This document shows positions 38,067 through 49,380 of a stretch of 64,000 nucleotides of DNA, piece after piece. Made by a program: the position numbers and the translations under genes. The DNA is from Janibacter endophyticus. Lineage in GTDB: Bacteria > Actinomycetota > Actinomycetes > Actinomycetales > Dermatophilaceae. The stretch spans positions 2,714,930 to 2,778,929 of the forward strand of contig NZ_JAFEJG010000004.1 of the NCBI RefSeq assembly GCF_016888335.1, written 5' to 3'. The notes below the pieces were generated by a model, which saw only the letters and a list, made by a program, of their open reading frames with translations, was not told the DNA's origin and did no database searches. Numbering within the stretch: position 1 is the stretch's first letter; every line of letters starts with the position of its first letter.

Positions 38067-38471
38067 ATGAGCAGCACCCCCGCCGACGACCCCTTCGACG
38101 AGGGCGACGACGAAGGGGCGAGCCCGGCTCGGTCCCAGCGCTTCTGGTGGGTGGTCGGCTCGCTGCTCGTCGTCGCGGCGACGGCCGTCGTCGTGTGGTT
38201 CGGCATCGAGGGGACGCGTGGGACGGTCACCGCGACCGACGTCGCCTTCACCCGCCAGCCGCGCCAGGTGACGATGGTCTTCGACGTCGACCGGCCCACG
38301 GGCATGGTCGTCACCTGTCACGTCAAGGCGCTCGACAAGAGCTACGCCACCGTCGGGTCCGTCGACGTCGAGGTGCCGGCCAGCACCGAGCGCTCGACCC
38401 GGCAGACCGTCGAGATCCGCACGACCACCCAGGCCGTCACGGCCACGGTGGACCACTGCCGCAAGGTCTGA
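38067..38471 (+). CDS. DUF4307 domain membrane protein
   Basis: A 134-residue protein with an acidic N-terminus, one membrane helix at about 26-46, and an extracytoplasmic beta-rich domain with conserved Cys residues (VVTCHVKALDK and DHCRKV), which could form a disulfide. This matches DUF4307 proteins, which sit between mca and greA in many actinobacteria. AGGAG lies 8 nt before the ATG. Function unknown. It is followed by the greA promoter region. Confidence 0.85.
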   Translation: MSSTPADDPFDEGDDEGASPARSQRFWWVVGSLLVVAATAVVVWFGIEGTRGTVTATDVAFTRQPRQVTMVFDVDRPTGMVVTCHVKALDKSYATVGSVDVEVPASTERSTRQTVEIRTTTQAVTATVDHCRKV

Positions 38472-38507
38472 CCCCTTCGCCCGTCCGCGACCAGATCTCG
38501 CGACGAG

Positions 38508-38536
38508 GTGGACTCGGTCCGCCTCCTTGTTAGACT
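38508..38536 (+). promoter_or_regulatory. greA promoter
   Basis: A -10 TAGACT (38531-38536) with a -35-like GTGGAC (38508-38513) at 17-bp spacing. The predicted transcript would begin near 38543, giving a leader of about 94 nt that contains the 13-bp hairpin. Confidence 0.5.
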
Positions 38537-38552
38537 GGCCTGATACCGAGAA

Positions 38553-38582
38553 CGAGGTCTGGACCGCCCGGTCCAGACCTCG
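38553..38582 (+). promoter_or_regulatory. Terminator-like hairpin in the greA leader
   Basis: A perfect 13-bp stem CGAGGTCTGGACC paired with GGTCCAGACCTCG around a GCCC loop, followed by TGACTATTCC. It lies between the greA -10 element and the start codon, so a transcript from that promoter must pass through it. It could attenuate greA or release a small leader RNA. The alternative is a terminator for DUF4307, whose stop is about 80 bp upstream. Confidence 0.6.
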
Positions 38583-38636
38583 TGACTATTCCGCCCAGGC
38601 ACCGTCGCCCGGGTGACGCATGTGAGGAGCAAGACC

Positions 38637-39128
38637 GTGAGCGAGACAGCGACCAAGGCTTCGTACCTGACCAAGGACGCCTTCGACCGCCTCCAGACCG
38701 AGCTGCGCGAGCTCTCGGGCCCCGGCCGCGTCGAGATCGCCAAGCGCATCGAGGCGGCCCGCGAGGAGGGCGACCTCAAGGAGAACGGCGGCTACCACGC
38801 GGCCAAGGAGGAGCAGGGCAAGATGGAGGCCCGCATCCGCCAGCTGACCCAGATCCTCGACAACGCGACGGTCGGCGAGGCCCCGCCGGACGACGGTGTC
38901 GTCGAGCCGGGCATGATCGTCACCGTCAAGCTCTTCGGCGACGAGGAGACCTTCCTCCTCGGCTCCCGCGAGATCGCCGGCGAGAGCGACCTCGACGTCT
39001 ACTCCGAGCAGTCCCCGCTCGGCGCCGCGATCAACGGCAAGCAGGCCGGCGAGACCACGACCTACAACGCCCCCAACGGCAAGAGCATCGAGGTCGAGAT
39101 CGTCTCCGCGAAGCCCTACGAGAGCTGA
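38637..39128 (+). CDS. greA: Transcription elongation factor GreA
   Basis: A 163-residue GreA: an N-terminal coiled coil (about 8-80) whose tip contains GDLKENGGYH with the acidic residues inserted into the RNA polymerase secondary channel, and a C-terminal domain with SPLGAAINGK. It stimulates transcript cleavage and rescues backtracked polymerase. The GTG at 38637 has GAGGAG upstream at good spacing, whereas the longer frame from 38613 does not. A strong leader hairpin precedes it, and msrA follows after 10 bp. Confidence 0.96.
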   Translation: MSETATKASYLTKDAFDRLQTELRELSGPGRVEIAKRIEAAREEGDLKENGGYHAAKEEQGKMEARIRQLTQILDNATVGEAPPDDGVVEPGMIVTVKLFGDEETFLLGSREIAGESDLDVYSEQSPLGAAINGKQAGETTTYNAPNGKSIEVEIVSAKPYES

Positions 39129-39138
39129 CCAGCGGCTG

Positions 39139-39840
39139 ATGTTCGGCTTCCGCCCCACGCCCGAGATGGTCACCCCCGAGGCCGCCCTGCCCGGCCGGCG
39201 GGAGTACCCCTTCGCCCTGCCGACCGAGCACCGGGTCCTCGAGGCCTCCCCCACCGGCCCGTGGCCCGAGGACACCGAGGTGCTCTTCGTCGCCATGGGC
39301 TGCTTCTGGGGCGCCGAGCGGATCATGTGGCGCCTGCCCGGGGTGCTCACGACCGCGGCCGGGTACATGGGCGGGTACACGCCGCACCCGTCGTACGAGG
39401 AGACCTGCACCGGGCAGACCGGGCACACCGAGGCCGTCCTCGTCGCCTACGACCCCGAGGAGATCCGGCCCGAGGAGATCCTCAAGGCGTTCTGGGAGAA
39501 CCACGACCCGACGACGCCGAACCGGCAGGGCAACGACGTCGGCACGCAGTACCGCTCGGCGATCTACTGGACGACGCCCGAGCAGGAGGCGGCGGTGCGC
39601 GCCACGCACGACGCCTTCCAGGGCGAGCTGACCCGGCACGGGCACGGCTCGATCACCACCGAGGAGCGCCCGGCGAGCGAGGCGGGGGTCTTCTACTACG
39701 CCGAGCCGTACCACCAGCAGTACCTCGACGCGAACCCCGGTGGATATTGCAACCACGGGCCGAACGGCCTGACCTGCCAGGTCGGGCTCGTCCGCCAGGA
39801 CGAGGTCCCGGCGCAGGTCGACGTCGAGCCGCCCGCCTGA
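39139..39840 (+). CDS. msrA: Peptide methionine sulfoxide reductase MsrA
   Basis: A 233-residue MsrA with catalytic motif GCFWGAE at about 54-60 (Cys55) and the blocks GYMGG, TGHTEAV and DVGTQYRSAI. It reduces methionine-S-sulfoxide in proteins and free methionine. A resolving Cys is probably in GGYCNHGPNGLTCQ near the end. It starts 10 bp after greA and is likely cotranscribed, pairing an oxidative repair enzyme with a transcription factor. ATG start. Confidence 0.95.
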   Translation: MFGFRPTPEMVTPEAALPGRREYPFALPTEHRVLEASPTGPWPEDTEVLFVAMGCFWGAERIMWRLPGVLTTAAGYMGGYTPHPSYEETCTGQTGHTEAVLVAYDPEEIRPEEILKAFWENHDPTTPNRQGNDVGTQYRSAIYWTTPEQEAAVRATHDAFQGELTRHGHGSITTEERPASEAGVFYYAEPYHQQYLDANPGGYCNHGPNGLTCQVGLVRQDEVPAQVDVEPPA

Positions 39841-39941
39841 CCCGGACGGCTGCCGACCGTTCACCGGAGCGTCGCTGACGGCTGTCGGAGGGCGGGTCTA
39901 GCGTCGGGAGCGCCAGCAGGTCCCCGACGAAGGAGTCAGCC

Positions 39942-40313
39942 ATGCCGCACGGCGACATCACCCACATCGACATCCCCGTGAGCGACATCGCGGCCGCCCA
40001 GGACTTCTACTCCGGCCTCTTCGGCTGGCAGATCTCCGCCCCGCCCGGCTTCGAGGACTACCCGATGTGGCAGGCCCCGAACAAGATCAGCGGCGGTGGC
40101 CTCGCCCCGCGCGAGGACGGCTTCACCCAGCCCCGCAGCTACGTCGAGGTCGACTCCATCGACGAGACCCTCGCGAAGGTCACCGAGTCGGGCGGCAGCG
40201 TCGTCATGGAGCGCTCACCGATCAGCGAGACGAGCTGGTGGGCCATCTTCGCCGACCCCGACGGCAACCACATCGGCCTCTACGAGGGGACCACCGAGGT
40301 CGGCACGGGCTGA
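39942..40313 (+). CDS. VOC family (glyoxalase/bleomycin resistance-like) protein
   Basis: A 123-residue protein with two beta-alpha-beta-beta-beta units: HIDIPVSDIAAAQDFYSGLFGW at the N-terminus (split pattern of a VOC repeat) and a second ending FADPDGNHIGLYE. Metal ligands are probably His6 and Glu near the end. Family members include dioxygenases, isomerases and resistance proteins, so no function is assigned. AAGGAG precedes the ATG at 39942. It stands alone, 101 bp after msrA. Confidence 0.85.
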   Translation: MPHGDITHIDIPVSDIAAAQDFYSGLFGWQISAPPGFEDYPMWQAPNKISGGGLAPREDGFTQPRSYVEVDSIDETLAKVTESGGSVVMERSPISETSWWAIFADPDGNHIGLYEGTTEVGTG

Positions 40314-40366
40314 CCGACCACGGGTCTGCCTCTCGGTCACGTCCCGCGACGGCTCCCGAGCCCCCG

Positions 40367-43636
<3,270 letters not shown>

Positions 43637-43693
43637 CTAGGCTCAGAGAGACTGCGGCCCCGCCGCGGACCCACCCCCGACGCAGGAGGACCT

Positions 43694-44914
43694 GTGACCG
43701 AAGCCGTCATCGTCTCGACCGCCCGCTCCCCCATCGGACGCGCCTTCAAGGGCTCGCTGAAGGATCTCCGTCCTGACGACCTGTCGGCCCAGATGGTCAA
43801 GGCCGCCCTCGACAAGATCGGCCTCGACGGCGACACCGTCGACGACCTCCACTGGGGCTGCGCCGAGCCGAGCCACAAGGCCGGGTCCAACATGGCCCGC
43901 GTCATCGCCGTGCTCGCCGGCTACGACAAGCTGCCCGGCACGACGGTCAACCGCTTCTGCGCCTCGTCGGTGCAGACCACGCGCATGGCCTACCACGCGA
44001 TCAAGGCCGGCGAGGGCGACATCTTCGTCTCCGGCGGCGTCGAGTGCGTCAGCCAGTACCAGAGCTTCGCCGGTGCAGGCGGGGTCGACAACGACGCGAT
44101 GAACCCGCTCTTCGCAGACGCCCAGGCCCGCTCCGCGGAGATGGCCCGGTCCAACGAGACGTGGACCGACCCGCGCGAGCAGGGCCTGCTGCCCGACGTC
44201 TACCTGGCGATGGGCCAGACGGCCGAGAACGTCGCCACCTCGCGCGGCATGGACCGCCTCCGCATGGACGAGTGGGGCGTGCGCTCCCAGAACCGCGCCG
44301 AGGAGGCCATCAAGGCCGGCTTCTTCGAGCGCGAGATCATCCCCGTCACCCTCGCCGACGGCACCGTCGTCTCCGCCGACGACGGCCCCCGCGCCGGTGT
44401 CACCCTCGAGGCCGTCCAGGGACTCAAGCCGGTCTTCCGCGAGCAGGGCGTCATCACCGCCGGCAACTGCTGCCCGCTCAACGACGGCGCCGCCGCGGTC
44501 GTCGTCATGAGCGACACCAAGGCCAAGGAGCTCGGCCTCACCCCGCTCGCGCGGGTCGTCGCCACCGGCGTCTCCGGCCTCTCCCCCGAGATCATGGGCA
44601 TGGGCCCGGTCGAGGCCTCGCGCAAGGCGCTCGCCAACGCCGGCATGTCGATCTCGGACATGGACCTCTACGAGATCAACGAGGCCTTCGCCGTCCAGGT
44701 GCTCGCCTCCGCCGACGACCTCGGCATGGACGAGGACAAGCTCAACGTCCACGGCGGCGCGATCGCCCTCGGCCACCCCTTCGGTGCCACCGGCGCGCGG
44801 ATCACGACGACGCTGCTCAACGGCCTCTCCGCCACGGACGGGACCTTCGGTCTCGAGACGATGTGCGTCGGCGGCGGCCAGGGCATGGCGATCATCTACG
44901 AGCGCCTCAGCTGA
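43694..44914 (+). CDS. Acetyl-CoA C-acyltransferase (thiolase)
   Basis: A 406-residue thiolase with nucleophile Cys in NRFCASS (Cys about 89), [16 protein letters not shown] with the catalytic His near 362, and the second Cys in CVGGGQG near 392. It performs either thiolytic cleavage of 3-ketoacyl-CoA in beta-oxidation or condensation of acetyl-CoA. The direction is not visible. The GTG start follows GGAGGACCT. It ends at a strong terminator. The nearby fadH suggests fatty acid degradation. Confidence 0.93.
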   Translation: MTEAVIVSTARSPIGRAFKGSLKDLRPDDLSAQMVKAALDKIGLDGDTVDDLHWGCAEPSHKAGSNMARVIAVLAGYDKLPGTTVNRFCASSVQTTRMAYHAIKAGEGDIFVSGGVECVSQYQSFAGAGGVDNDAMNPLFADAQARSAEMARSNETWTDPREQGLLPDVYLAMGQTAENVATSRGMDRLRMDEWGVRSQNRAEEAIKAGFFEREIIPVTLADGTVVSADDGPRAGVTLEAVQGLKPVFREQGVITAGNCCPLNDGAAAVVVMSDTKAKELGLTPLARVVATGVSGLSPEIMGMGPVEASRKALANAGMSISDMDLYEINEAFAVQVLASADDLGMDEDKLNVHGGAIALGHPFGATGARITTTLLNGLSATDGTFGLETMCVGGGQGMAIIYERLS

Positions 44915-44922
44915 TCCCCGTC

Positions 44923-44961
44923 GACGAAGGCCCCCGACCGGCTCGGTCGGGGGCCTTCGTC
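44923..44961. terminator. Strong bidirectional terminator after the thiolase gene
   Basis: A perfect 17-bp GC-rich stem, GACGAAGGCCCCCGACC and its complement, with a 5-nt loop, 9 bp after the thiolase stop. Its right end overlaps by 2 bp the stop codon of the convergent 91-residue gene. It can serve both strands. Confidence 0.8.
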
Positions 44962-45235
44962 ACGCCCAGGTGAGGCGAAGGGAGGCGAGCCGGTCTGCCA
45001 GGCCCGGCACCTCCCCCTTCGCGCAGGCGTCGTAGACGACGACCCTCAGCTGGTCGGCCAGGACGGCCGGGCCGAGGTCCGGCAGGGACTGCCCCGCGAG
45101 CTCCGCGAGGAGGTCGTGGACGCCCGCAGACGCAGCGACCGCGCGGTCCCACGGCAGCTGGTGCCACCGTCGGACCGCGCGGTCGAGCTCGGCTGCGACA
45201 TCGTCCGGGACGGGCGAGCGCAGCACGGGCGTCAC
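44960..45235 (-). CDS. Small hypothetical protein coupled to the Bax-inhibitor-1 gene
   Basis: A 91-residue protein, mostly alpha-helical by composition, with no signal peptide or known motif: it begins VTPVLRSPVPDDVAAEL and ends SLRLTWA. The GTG start overlaps the stop codon of the upstream Bax-inhibitor-1 gene (GTGA), which is the main evidence that it is real. Codon use has the high GC3 of neighbours. Its stop codon touches the terminator shared with the thiolase gene. The open frame extends far upstream but antisense to nothing useful. I do not recognise a family. Confidence 0.6.
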   Translation of the reverse strand: MTPVLRSPVPDDVAAELDRAVRRWHQLPWDRAVAASAGVHDLLAELAGQSLPDLGPAVLADQLRVVVYDACAKGEVPGLADRLASLRLTWA

Positions 45236-46188
45236 TCGCTGCGCAGGCGACCGAGGAGTCGCAGGATCTCCAGGTACAGCCAGACGAGCGTGGCGACGAG
45301 GCCGAGCGCGAGCGTCCAGGAGTAGGACTCCGGCGCGTTGGTGCGGATCGCGGTATCGATGTTGTCGAAGTCGAGCGCCAGCGTGACCGACGCGAGACCG
45401 ACCGCGAAGATCGAGATGCCGATCCCGAGCATGCCGCTGCCGCCGATGCCGAAGGGGGTGCTCGTGATCATCGCGTAGGCGAGGTTGATCAGGGCGAAGA
45501 CGAAGTACCCGAGGACCATCATCGAGACGACGGCGCGGAACTTCTGGGTCACCTTGACGATGCCGGACTTGTAGAGGAAGAGCATCGCGCCGAAGACGCA
45601 CAGGGTCGCGAGGACCGCCTGGACGACGATGCTCTGGAAGATCGGCAGCGTCTGGCCGGTGACGGCGACGTCGAAGACCTCGTGGTAGCTGCGGCTGATC
45701 GCGCCGACGAAGAGGCCCTGGAAGACCGCGTACGCGACGGCCAGCGCCGGGCTGACCGGCTTCTTGGAGAACATCAGGTAGAGGGTGATGCCGAGACCGC
45801 CGACGAGGCCGACGCCCCAGACCGCCAGACCCAGGGTCGGCGCGAGGAACCACGCGGGGACCGCGGCGGCAAGCATGACCGCGAAGAGGGCCGCCGTCTT
45901 CATGATGACGTCGTCGATCGTCACCGACCGGCCACCGTCGCCACCCCAGCCGCCGCCGTGCTGGACCGTGGGGTCCTGCGGGAAGCCGGGCTGGGTCTGC
46001 TGGTAGCCGCCCTGCTGGCCGGAGCCCTGCTGGCCGTAGCCCTGCTGGCCGTAGCCCTGCTGCGGGCCGCCGTACTGCGGCGTCTGCGTCTGCTGGTAGC
46101 CGCCCTGCGGGGTCTGGGCGTGGTCGCGGAAGCCGACGTAGCCGTTGCGGGCGTCCTGCTCGACGCGGCCAAGGATGGGGTTGGACAT
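45232..46188 (-). CDS. Bax inhibitor-1/YccA family membrane protein
   Basis: A 318-residue protein. The N-terminal 85 residues are a soluble, low-complexity region with tandem repeats of YGQQG and related Gln/Gly units. The rest has about seven membrane helices and ends in the Bax inhibitor-1 pattern ALDFDNIDTAIR...WTLALGLVATLVWLYLEILRLL. In bacteria these are putative pH- or calcium-sensitive channels or factors of membrane protein stress. The ATG follows AAAGAGG. A TAGTCT -10 lies about 40 bp upstream. The small downstream gene overlaps its stop. Confidence 0.88.
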   Translation of the reverse strand: MSNPILGRVEQDARNGYVGFRDHAQTPQGGYQQTQTPQYGGPQQGYGQQGYGQQGSGQQGGYQQTQPGFPQDPTVQHGGGWGGDGGRSVTIDDVIMKTAALFAVMLAAAVPAWFLAPTLGLAVWGVGLVGGLGITLYLMFSKKPVSPALAVAYAVFQGLFVGAISRSYHEVFDVAVTGQTLPIFQSIVVQAVLATLCVFGAMLFLYKSGIVKVTQKFRAVVSMMVLGYFVFALINLAYAMITSTPFGIGGSGMLGIGISIFAVGLASVTLALDFDNIDTAIRTNAPESYSWTLALGLVATLVWLYLEILRLLGRLRSE

Positions 46189-46228
46189 GCGGGCCTCTTT
46201 CATGGGGTCCGTGGAGATACTGCTGACA

Positions 46229-46234
46229 AGACTA
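46229..46234 (-). promoter_or_regulatory. -10 element of the Bax inhibitor-1 gene
   Basis: TAGTCT on the minus strand, 40 bp upstream of the ATG, allowing a short leader that contains AAAGAGG. Confidence 0.4.
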
Positions 46235-46284
46235 AGGCCCGGGGCTGCGCGAGCATTCCGCGCCACCCCGGGCCCACCCCTGCC

Positions 46285-46329
46285 TGCGTCCGCCACCGTG
46301 GGGCCGATGACCCCACGGTGGCGGACGCA
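46285..46329. terminator. Terminator after metB with 19-bp stem
   Basis: A perfect 19-bp stem, TGCGTCCGCCACCGTGGGG and its complement, with a 7-nt CCGATGA loop. It lies 6 bp past the metB stop codon on the minus strand and upstream of the Bax inhibitor-1 promoter. There is no U-run, which is common in high-GC actinobacteria. Confidence 0.75.
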
Positions 46330-46335
46330 AAGGGG

Positions 46336-47514
46336 TCAGATGCCGTCGAGGGCCTGGGTGAGGTCGGCGAGGAGGTCGTCGGCGTCCTCGATGCCCACGG
46401 AGAGCCGGACGAGGTCGTCGGGGACCTCGAGCTGCGAGCCCGCCGTCGAGGCGTGCGTCATCGCGCCGGGGTGCTCGATGAGCGACTCGATGCCGCCGAG
46501 CGACTCCGCGAGGGTGAAGATCTCGGTCCGCGCGCACAGCCGCTGCGCCGCCTCGCGACCCCCGGCCATGCGCACCGAGATCATCCCGCCGAAGCGGCTC
46601 ATCTGACGAGCCGCGACCTCGTGCCCCGGGTGCTCGGGCAACCCCGGGTAGAGCACGTGGGTGATCTCTCGGCGGTACTGCAGCAGCTCGACGATCGCCT
46701 CGGCGTTGTCGCAGTGCCGCTCCATCCGCACACCGAGCGTCTTGATGCCACGCATCGTGAGGTACGCGTCGAATGGGCCGGGGACGCCGCCGGAGCCGTT
46801 CTGCAGGAAGGCGATGTCGCTGTCCAGCTGCTCGTCGTCGGTGACGAGGAGGCCGCCGACGACGTCGCTGTGGCCACCGAGGTACTTCGTGCTCGAGTGG
46901 AGGACGGCGTCGGCGCCGAGCGCGAGCGGCTGCTGCAGGTAGGGGCTGGCGAAGGTGTTGTCGACGACGAGCCGCGCCCCGCCGGCGTGGGCGACCTCGG
47001 CGGCTGCCGCGATGTCGCCGACGTTGAGCAGCGGGTTGGTCGGCGTCTCGAGCCACACGAGCTTGGTGCTCGGACGCATCGCGGCGCGGATCGCGTCGAC
47101 GTCGCCGACGGGTGCTGGCGTGTGCTCGATCCCCCACTGGGAGAAGACCTTGTCGATGAGCCGGAAGGTGCCGCCGTACGCGTCGTCGGGGATGACGAGG
47201 TGATCACCCGGGCGCAGCGTCGCCCGCAGGAGGGCATCGGTCGCCGCCATCCCGGAGGCGAAGGCGCGGCCGTGCGACCCCCCTTCGATCGAGGCGGCGT
47301 TGGCCTCGAGGGCCTGCCGGGTCGGGTTGCCCGTCCGGGCGTACTCGAAGCCGCCCCGCAGCCCGCCGACGCCGTCCTGGGCGAAGGTCGAGCTCGCGTA
47401 GATCGGCACGTTGACCGCGCCGGTGAGCGGGTCCGGGGAGTAGCCGGCGTGGATCGCCCGGGTGGAGAAGCCGTGCGTGGAGTGCGCGTCCGCCGCGCTC
47501 TTGTGCTCGCCCAT
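46336..47514 (-). CDS. metB: Cystathionine gamma-synthase
   Basis: A 392-residue Cys/Met metabolism PLP enzyme. The PLP lysine is in HSSTKYLGGHSD (Lys about 210), with YARTGNPT near 59 and DNTFASPYLQQP near 185. Actinobacterial MetB proteins can act as cystathionine gamma-synthase or gamma-lyase, and the distinction is not certain from sequence. It lies 3 bp downstream of cbs, forming a transsulfuration operon between homocysteine and cysteine. The ATG begins MGEHKSAAD. The transcript ends at a 19-bp hairpin. Confidence 0.9.
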   Translation of the reverse strand: MGEHKSAADAHSTHGFSTRAIHAGYSPDPLTGAVNVPIYASSTFAQDGVGGLRGGFEYARTGNPTRQALEANAASIEGGSHGRAFASGMAATDALLRATLRPGDHLVIPDDAYGGTFRLIDKVFSQWGIEHTPAPVGDVDAIRAAMRPSTKLVWLETPTNPLLNVGDIAAAAEVAHAGGARLVVDNTFASPYLQQPLALGADAVLHSSTKYLGGHSDVVGGLLVTDDEQLDSDIAFLQNGSGGVPGPFDAYLTMRGIKTLGVRMERHCDNAEAIVELLQYRREITHVLYPGLPEHPGHEVAARQMSRFGGMISVRMAGGREAAQRLCARTEIFTLAESLGGIESLIEHPGAMTHASTAGSQLEVPDDLVRLSVGIEDADDLLADLTQALDGI

Positions 47515-47517
47515 GGG

Positions 47518-48903
47518 TCAGCCCTTCGCTCGGACGGAGATGTGGCCCAGGAGGTCCTGGCGGGTGACGACGCCGATCGGTTTGCCACCCTCGATGACCA
47601 GGAGGGCGTCGTCGTGCTCGAGCGCGGCGACCGCGGCGGCGGCGCTCTCGCCGGCGCCGATCTGCGGCAGCTTGGCGCCCATGTGCTTGCTCACCGGGTC
47701 GGCCGGCGAGGCCTTGCCCTCGAAGAGGGCGTCGAGCAGGTCTCGGTCGGTGACCGCGCCGGCGACCTCGCCGAGGACGACGGGCGGCTCGGCCTTGACG
47801 ACCGGCATCTGCGAGACGCCGTACTCGCGGAGGATCTCGATGGCGTCGCGGATCGTCTCGGTCGGGTGGGTGTGGACGAGCGAAGGGAGGTCGCCGGACT
47901 TCCCGCGCAGGACGTCGCCGAGGGTGGTCGCGTCGTCACTACCACCGGTGAAGCCGTAGCTGGCCATCCACTCGTCGTCGAAGATCTTCGCGAGGTAGCC
48001 GCGGCCGCCGTCCGGCAGGAGGACGACGATGACGGCGTCGGGGTCGCGCTCGGCGACCTTGAGCGCGGCGACGACGGCCATGCCGGAGCTGCCGCCGACG
48101 AGCAGGCCCTCCTCGCGGGCGAGGCGGCGCGTCATCGCGAAGGACTCGGCGTCACTCACGGCGATGACCTCGTCGGGCACGTCGGGGTCGTAGGCGCCGG
48201 GCCACATGTCCTCGCCGACGCCCTCGACGAGGTAGGGACGGCCGGTGCCGCCGGAGTAGACGGAGCCCTCGGGGTCGGCGCCGACGACCGTGACGCGCCC
48301 CTCGCTGATGTCCTTGAGGTAGCGGCCGGTGCCGGTGATGGTGCCGCCGGTGCCGATGCCGGCGACGAGGTGGGTGATCTTGCCGCCGGTCTGCTCCCAG
48401 ATCTCCGGGCCGGTGCTCTCGTAGTGCGCCTGCGGCCCGTTGAGGTTGAAGAACTGGTTGGGCTTCCACGCGCCGTCGATCTCGGCGGTGAGGCGGTCGC
48501 TCACGGAGTAGTAGCTGTCGGGGTGGTCCGGTGCGACGGAGGTGGGGACGATCTGGACCTCGGCGCCGTAAGCGCGCAGGACGTCGATCTTGTCCTTGCC
48601 GACCTTGTCCGGGCACACGAAGATGCAGCGGTAGCCGCGCTCCTGGGCGACGAGCGCGAGCCCGACGCCGGTGTTGCCGGAGGTCGGCTCGACGATGGTG
48701 CCGCCGGGCTTGAGCTCGCCGGAGGCCTCCGCGGCGTCGACGAGCTTGCGGGCGATCCGGTCCTTCACGCTGCCGCCGGGGTTGAGGTACTCGACCTTCG
48801 CGGCGACGAGTCCGGATCCGGGCGGGGTGACGCGGCCGAGCCGCACCAGCGGGGTGTGGCCGATGAGGTCGGTGATGTGGTCTGCGATCTGCATGTCGTC
48901 CAT
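47518..48903 (-). CDS. cbs: Cystathionine beta-synthase
   Basis: A 461-residue enzyme: a fold-type II PLP domain with Lys in NPGGSVKDRIA (Lys about 47), TSGNTGVGLA, and GTGGTITGTG; then two C-terminal CBS domains (about 335-455). It condenses serine and homocysteine to cystathionine. The CBS pair may bind adenosyl ligands. The ATG at 48903 is listed, and a second in-frame ATG three codons later (48894) has a CACGAT element 7 nt upstream and may be the real, leaderless start. It heads the cbs-metB operon next to a tRNA gene. Confidence 0.93.
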   Translation of the reverse strand: MDDMQIADHITDLIGHTPLVRLGRVTPPGSGLVAAKVEYLNPGGSVKDRIARKLVDAAEASGELKPGGTIVEPTSGNTGVGLALVAQERGYRCIFVCPDKVGKDKIDVLRAYGAEVQIVPTSVAPDHPDSYYSVSDRLTAEIDGAWKPNQFFNLNGPQAHYESTGPEIWEQTGGKITHLVAGIGTGGTITGTGRYLKDISEGRVTVVGADPEGSVYSGGTGRPYLVEGVGEDMWPGAYDPDVPDEVIAVSDAESFAMTRRLAREEGLLVGGSSGMAVVAALKVAERDPDAVIVVLLPDGGRGYLAKIFDDEWMASYGFTGGSDDATTLGDVLRGKSGDLPSLVHTHPTETIRDAIEILREYGVSQMPVVKAEPPVVLGEVAGAVTDRDLLDALFEGKASPADPVSKHMGAKLPQIGAGESAAAAVAALEHDDALLVIEGGKPIGVVTRQDLLGHISVRAKG

Positions 48904-48938
48904 CGTGACACGGACCACACGCACGGCCCACCGCTCGG

Positions 48939-49013
48939 TACCCCCGACGGGAGTCGAACCCGCACCGTGGGAGATTTTAAGTCTCCGGCCTCTGCCAGTT
49001 GGGCTACGGGGGC
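48939..49013 (-). tRNA. tRNA with UAA anticodon (tRNA-Leu by anticodon), short variable loop
   Basis: A 75-nt cloverleaf on the minus strand: acceptor GCCCCCG paired with CGGGGGT, discriminator A, anticodon stem GGAGA/TCTCC with loop CTTAAAA (anticodon TAA), T-arm GCGGG-TTCGACT-CCCGT. CCA is not encoded. The anticodon reads UUA leucine codons, which are rare in such GC-rich genomes. Leu tRNAs normally have a long variable arm. Here the variable region is only CACGGT, 6 nt. The D-loop GGCAGA and the discriminator A resemble Leu tRNAs. Charging identity is therefore uncertain. Confidence 0.85.
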
Positions 49014-49380
49014 AGGTCCAGGGTAGGCGAAGGGGGAGCCGCCGGGCCCCCTGCGACGCTCGGCTCCCCCTTCGGGTCGGTGGGGTCAGTCAGATGCCGA
49101 CGGTGGGACCGTCGACCGAAGGGGTGCGCGCCTCCCCCTTCGTCGTGGCCGAGCTCTCCGAGCTGCTGCCCGAGCTCGACGACGAGGAGGTGCCCGGGAG
49201 GTCCTCGGTGGCGCTCGATGCGCCCCACGATTCGCACGAGCCAAGGCTCGTACCGCCAGAATCCAGCCGGAGACCGCAGGAGCCTTGGCTCGTGCGAAAG
49301 AGGGTGGACAGGAGCCTTCGCTCGTGCGAAAGGGGGTGGTTGGGCGGCCCCTTCGCGGGTGCCGTGGCAGACGCGAAAAG
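49014..49380. other. 367-bp intergenic region between the tRNA and ppx
   Basis: No convincing gene. It contains five copies of the octamer CGAAGGGG/CCCCTTCG (starting at 49028, 49067, 49117, 49135 and 49348) and three palindromic repeat units. The stretch 49090-49230 has GC-rich, coding-like composition and could be the end of a lost gene, but no open frame there has a recognisable protein. Confidence 0.7.
49233..49328. repeat. Three palindromic repeat units upstream of the ppx 3' end
   Basis: Units at 49233-49253, 49277-49296 and 49309-49328. The first and second are in opposite orientation and can pair. The third reads GGAGCCTTCGCTCGTGCG, with one base changed in the core (TTC for TTG). 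The array lies 53 bp past the ppx stop on the minus strand and may end the eno-ppx transcript. Confidence 0.8.

Noticed and set aside
45682-49026. Plus-strand open frame of 1114 codons
   Set aside because: Antisense to the Bax inhibitor, metB and cbs genes; composition of a shadow frame only.
49090-49230. Coding-like minus-strand segment with a Ser-rich tail after the tRNA gene
   Set aside because: No open frame of useful length with a start; at most a remnant.
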